The notes under the pieces: model-generated | Databases searched by the model: none | The model's input: only the letters and a program-made list of their open reading frames with translations | Told to the model about the DNA's origin: nothing | In this document: positions 62,402 through 64,000 of the stretch, one piece after another | Numbering within the stretch: the stretch's first letter is position 1 | How the letters are laid out: each line of letters opens with the position of its first letter | DNA from: Littorina saxatilis | Taxonomy: Eukaryota; Mollusca; Gastropoda; Littorinimorpha; Littorinidae | Length of the DNA: 64,000 nucleotides | Reading direction: 5' to 3' | NCBI RefSeq assembly: GCF_037325665.1 | Contig: NC_090251.1 | Coordinates: 16,733,551 to 16,797,550 of the forward strand | Position numbers and translations under genes: made by a program

Positions 62402-63633
62402 TACTGACATGTTCACTCTAAAACGCGTAGAAATTGCAATTAAATTCAAGGGAGGCAAATCAGTAGAGCGGAAATAGATGGCACCGCAGCCTACTTTTGA
62501 TGCTAGAAGATGGGGATTTGCAGACATCAGTGATATCAGACAAGACAACTGTTGCTGAGTGTCACTGGCAATGATTGTACAAAGATGATCACCTGCAACC
62601 TCTTGCCTTTTGTTGCACAAATCGTTTTATTTTGTGAGTATTGCATAACTAAAATATAGCGGGTGGGGAAGATTGATTTGATGTGTGCAAAGTATCTAGA
62701 CTAAGCTTAGTTATACAGTCTTGTCTCTTGATGCGCCACCGCCAGCATTCTGACTCTGTACGTCCTCCTCAGACGACTTTCAGTTTCAGAGGAGAGTCTG
62801 CCAGTGATCGACTTCATGCCTTTGATGTACTAACTGTTGCAATATGGTTTTAAATTCTCTGAAATAAATACGTTGTACACGAAAAACACCCACTGGGTTT
62901 GCAAATATTGAAGCATAAAAATATGATAAATAAGACTAAGAGTATCTCCCTGACTGACTTTTTATGCACACCCTGTTGCTTGTGTTGGTGTGGGTACAGT
63001 AGTGTGTGTACAGAAATGTGTCCACATAAGAGAAATGTCACAAATGTTTTTACAGAGTGATGACTAAAAATACTGTTTAGGTAGGATGTTCACATGGAAT
63101 CAAAATGCAAGATCACTTAGTAGGTTTGTCCCCACTGAACTATAGAAGAAGAAGTGAGGTGTCTAACTGTAAGTATGCCATGTATACCAACCATTTGCTA
63201 ACTTACAACACAAGAAACAGCGTGATCAAGTGCTTCCAAAGGAATAGGAGAAGAACTGACTGAGAACAGATTATACTATCGTACAAGTAATACTAATTCT
63301 AATAGTGATAGCTAGTATTCCTGATGTGAAAGTGACAAAAATGATATAATTTATGAACATGTAATTGTATACAGCAAATGAACAAAACTTGTTGTAGCTT
63401 GTTTATTGTTTCATGTGTGCATACATGCCTGATCCTCATACTAAAAACTGGTACCTATATGACGCAGTGATACAGTACCTCTTTGCCCACATGATAGTTA
63501 ATACATTCAATCAAACCATAATTGAAATAATAATTCAAACACAGCGTCAGTAAAGTCTTCTGTAAGTGTAAATGATATATATAATTTGTAGTTGTACAAT
63601 AGAAGTTAAACCCTATGACTGATCTATTTGCAG
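62402..63633. other. DEF8 upstream / intron of the Ig gene
   Basis: AT-rich with no repeats recognised. The plus-strand acceptor at 63633 implies that this is at least partly intron of the Ig-domain gene. Confidence 0.4.
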
Positions 63634-63996
63634 TATTCTTAAATAAAATTGCAAGTGGAGATTCCAGCAACCTCAATGATCGTCACCCCCTCATCATCAA
63701 GTCTGCCGGTAAAATCGTCCAAGGAAGCCTCGCACAGCGGGAGGGTGAGACCTTGACTGCCACCTGCATTGCCAACAGTTATGCACTGAACGGGGAGGTT
63801 CCTGTTAAGATGGAATGGATTTTGGGCGACCACCAGAAGAACCCACGCGTGCATCAAAAATGGGACGGGAACTATTCGGTGCAGTTCACCCTCTCCAAAG
63901 TGAATCGTTCGGACGCTCACCTGTACAAATGTGTGATGCTAATGGCGGACAGCGAGGCCAAGGTTAAGCAGCTTGAGCTCCATGTTAAGCCTGCAG
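63634..63996 (+). CDS. Immunoglobulin-like domain exon, partial gene
   Basis: A single exon bounded by TTTGCAG at 63633 and GCAG|GT at 63996/63997. It starts and ends in phase 1, the usual symmetric phase of extracellular Ig exons. Translation shows an Ig fold: LTATCIANSY (first Cys), KMEWILGD (core Trp), then SDAHLYKCVM (the D-x-x-x-Y-x-C motif), ending KQLELHVKPAG. Upstream exons with a signal peptide are not recognised, and the downstream part is outside the window. Gastropod FREP-type immune lectins and many adhesion proteins use such domains; nothing here chooses between them. Confidence 0.75.
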
Positions 63997-64000
63997 GTGC

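Overview
The window is animal nuclear DNA. Genes are split by spliceosomal introns (GT-AG, one GC-AG), and the rest is mostly non-autonomous transposons, SINEs, minisatellites and long CA/GT/GA microsatellites. The host proteins look lophotrochozoan. The about 0.9-kb repeat present five times resembles, from memory, a repeat abundant in periwinkles (Littorina), so I read this as a caenogastropod mollusc, probably Littorina or a relative. The genus is an inference.

Host genes. (1) SMYD4, minus strand, 17179 to 1271: 17 exons whose phases all join, giving 782 codons with N-terminal TPRs, a MYND zinc finger, a split SET domain, post-SET cysteines and C-terminal TPRs. (2) DEF8, minus strand, 62121 to 22372: 12 exons, 661 codons, with a serine-rich N-terminal exon, a C1 zinc finger and a Rubicon-homology/RING-like zinc domain. 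The two genes lie head to tail about 5.2 kb apart. (3) At the right edge, on the plus strand, one complete 1-1-phase exon encoding an immunoglobulin-like domain (63634-63996); the rest of that gene is outside the window.

Layout. 1-1270: 3' flank of SMYD4 with a TA-flanked inverted-terminal-repeat element. 1271-17179: SMYD4 and its repeat-filled introns, including nested elements at 2187-4077 that contain a 45-bp minisatellite. 17180-22371: intergenic space or UTR with a long hairpin and a 41-bp minisatellite inside a MITE. 22372-62121: DEF8. Its intron 8 holds a nearly whole DIRS-type tyrosine-recombinase retroelement (26518-32713). Its 15-kb intron 2 holds an apparently undescribed DNA transposon (42540-45353; GGGCAATTCCAAC ends, CTAT target duplication, 13 copies of a GTAACTGACGTG motif), a second inverted-repeat element (51545-52469) and several dispersed repeats. 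Intron 1 holds a 5'-truncated L2/CR1-like LINE. 62122-64000: DEF8 promoter side and the Ig gene.

SMYD4 (a SET/MYND methyltransferase-family protein) and DEF8 (a lysosome-positioning/Rab7-related regulator in mammals) have no evident functional link; their adjacency is simple synteny. The most informative material is how the mobile elements act on the genes: one transposon end supplies most of the DEF8 exon 11 splice donor, the DIRS element sits 45 nt upstream of a splice acceptor, and MITEs repeatedly give rise to minisatellites.
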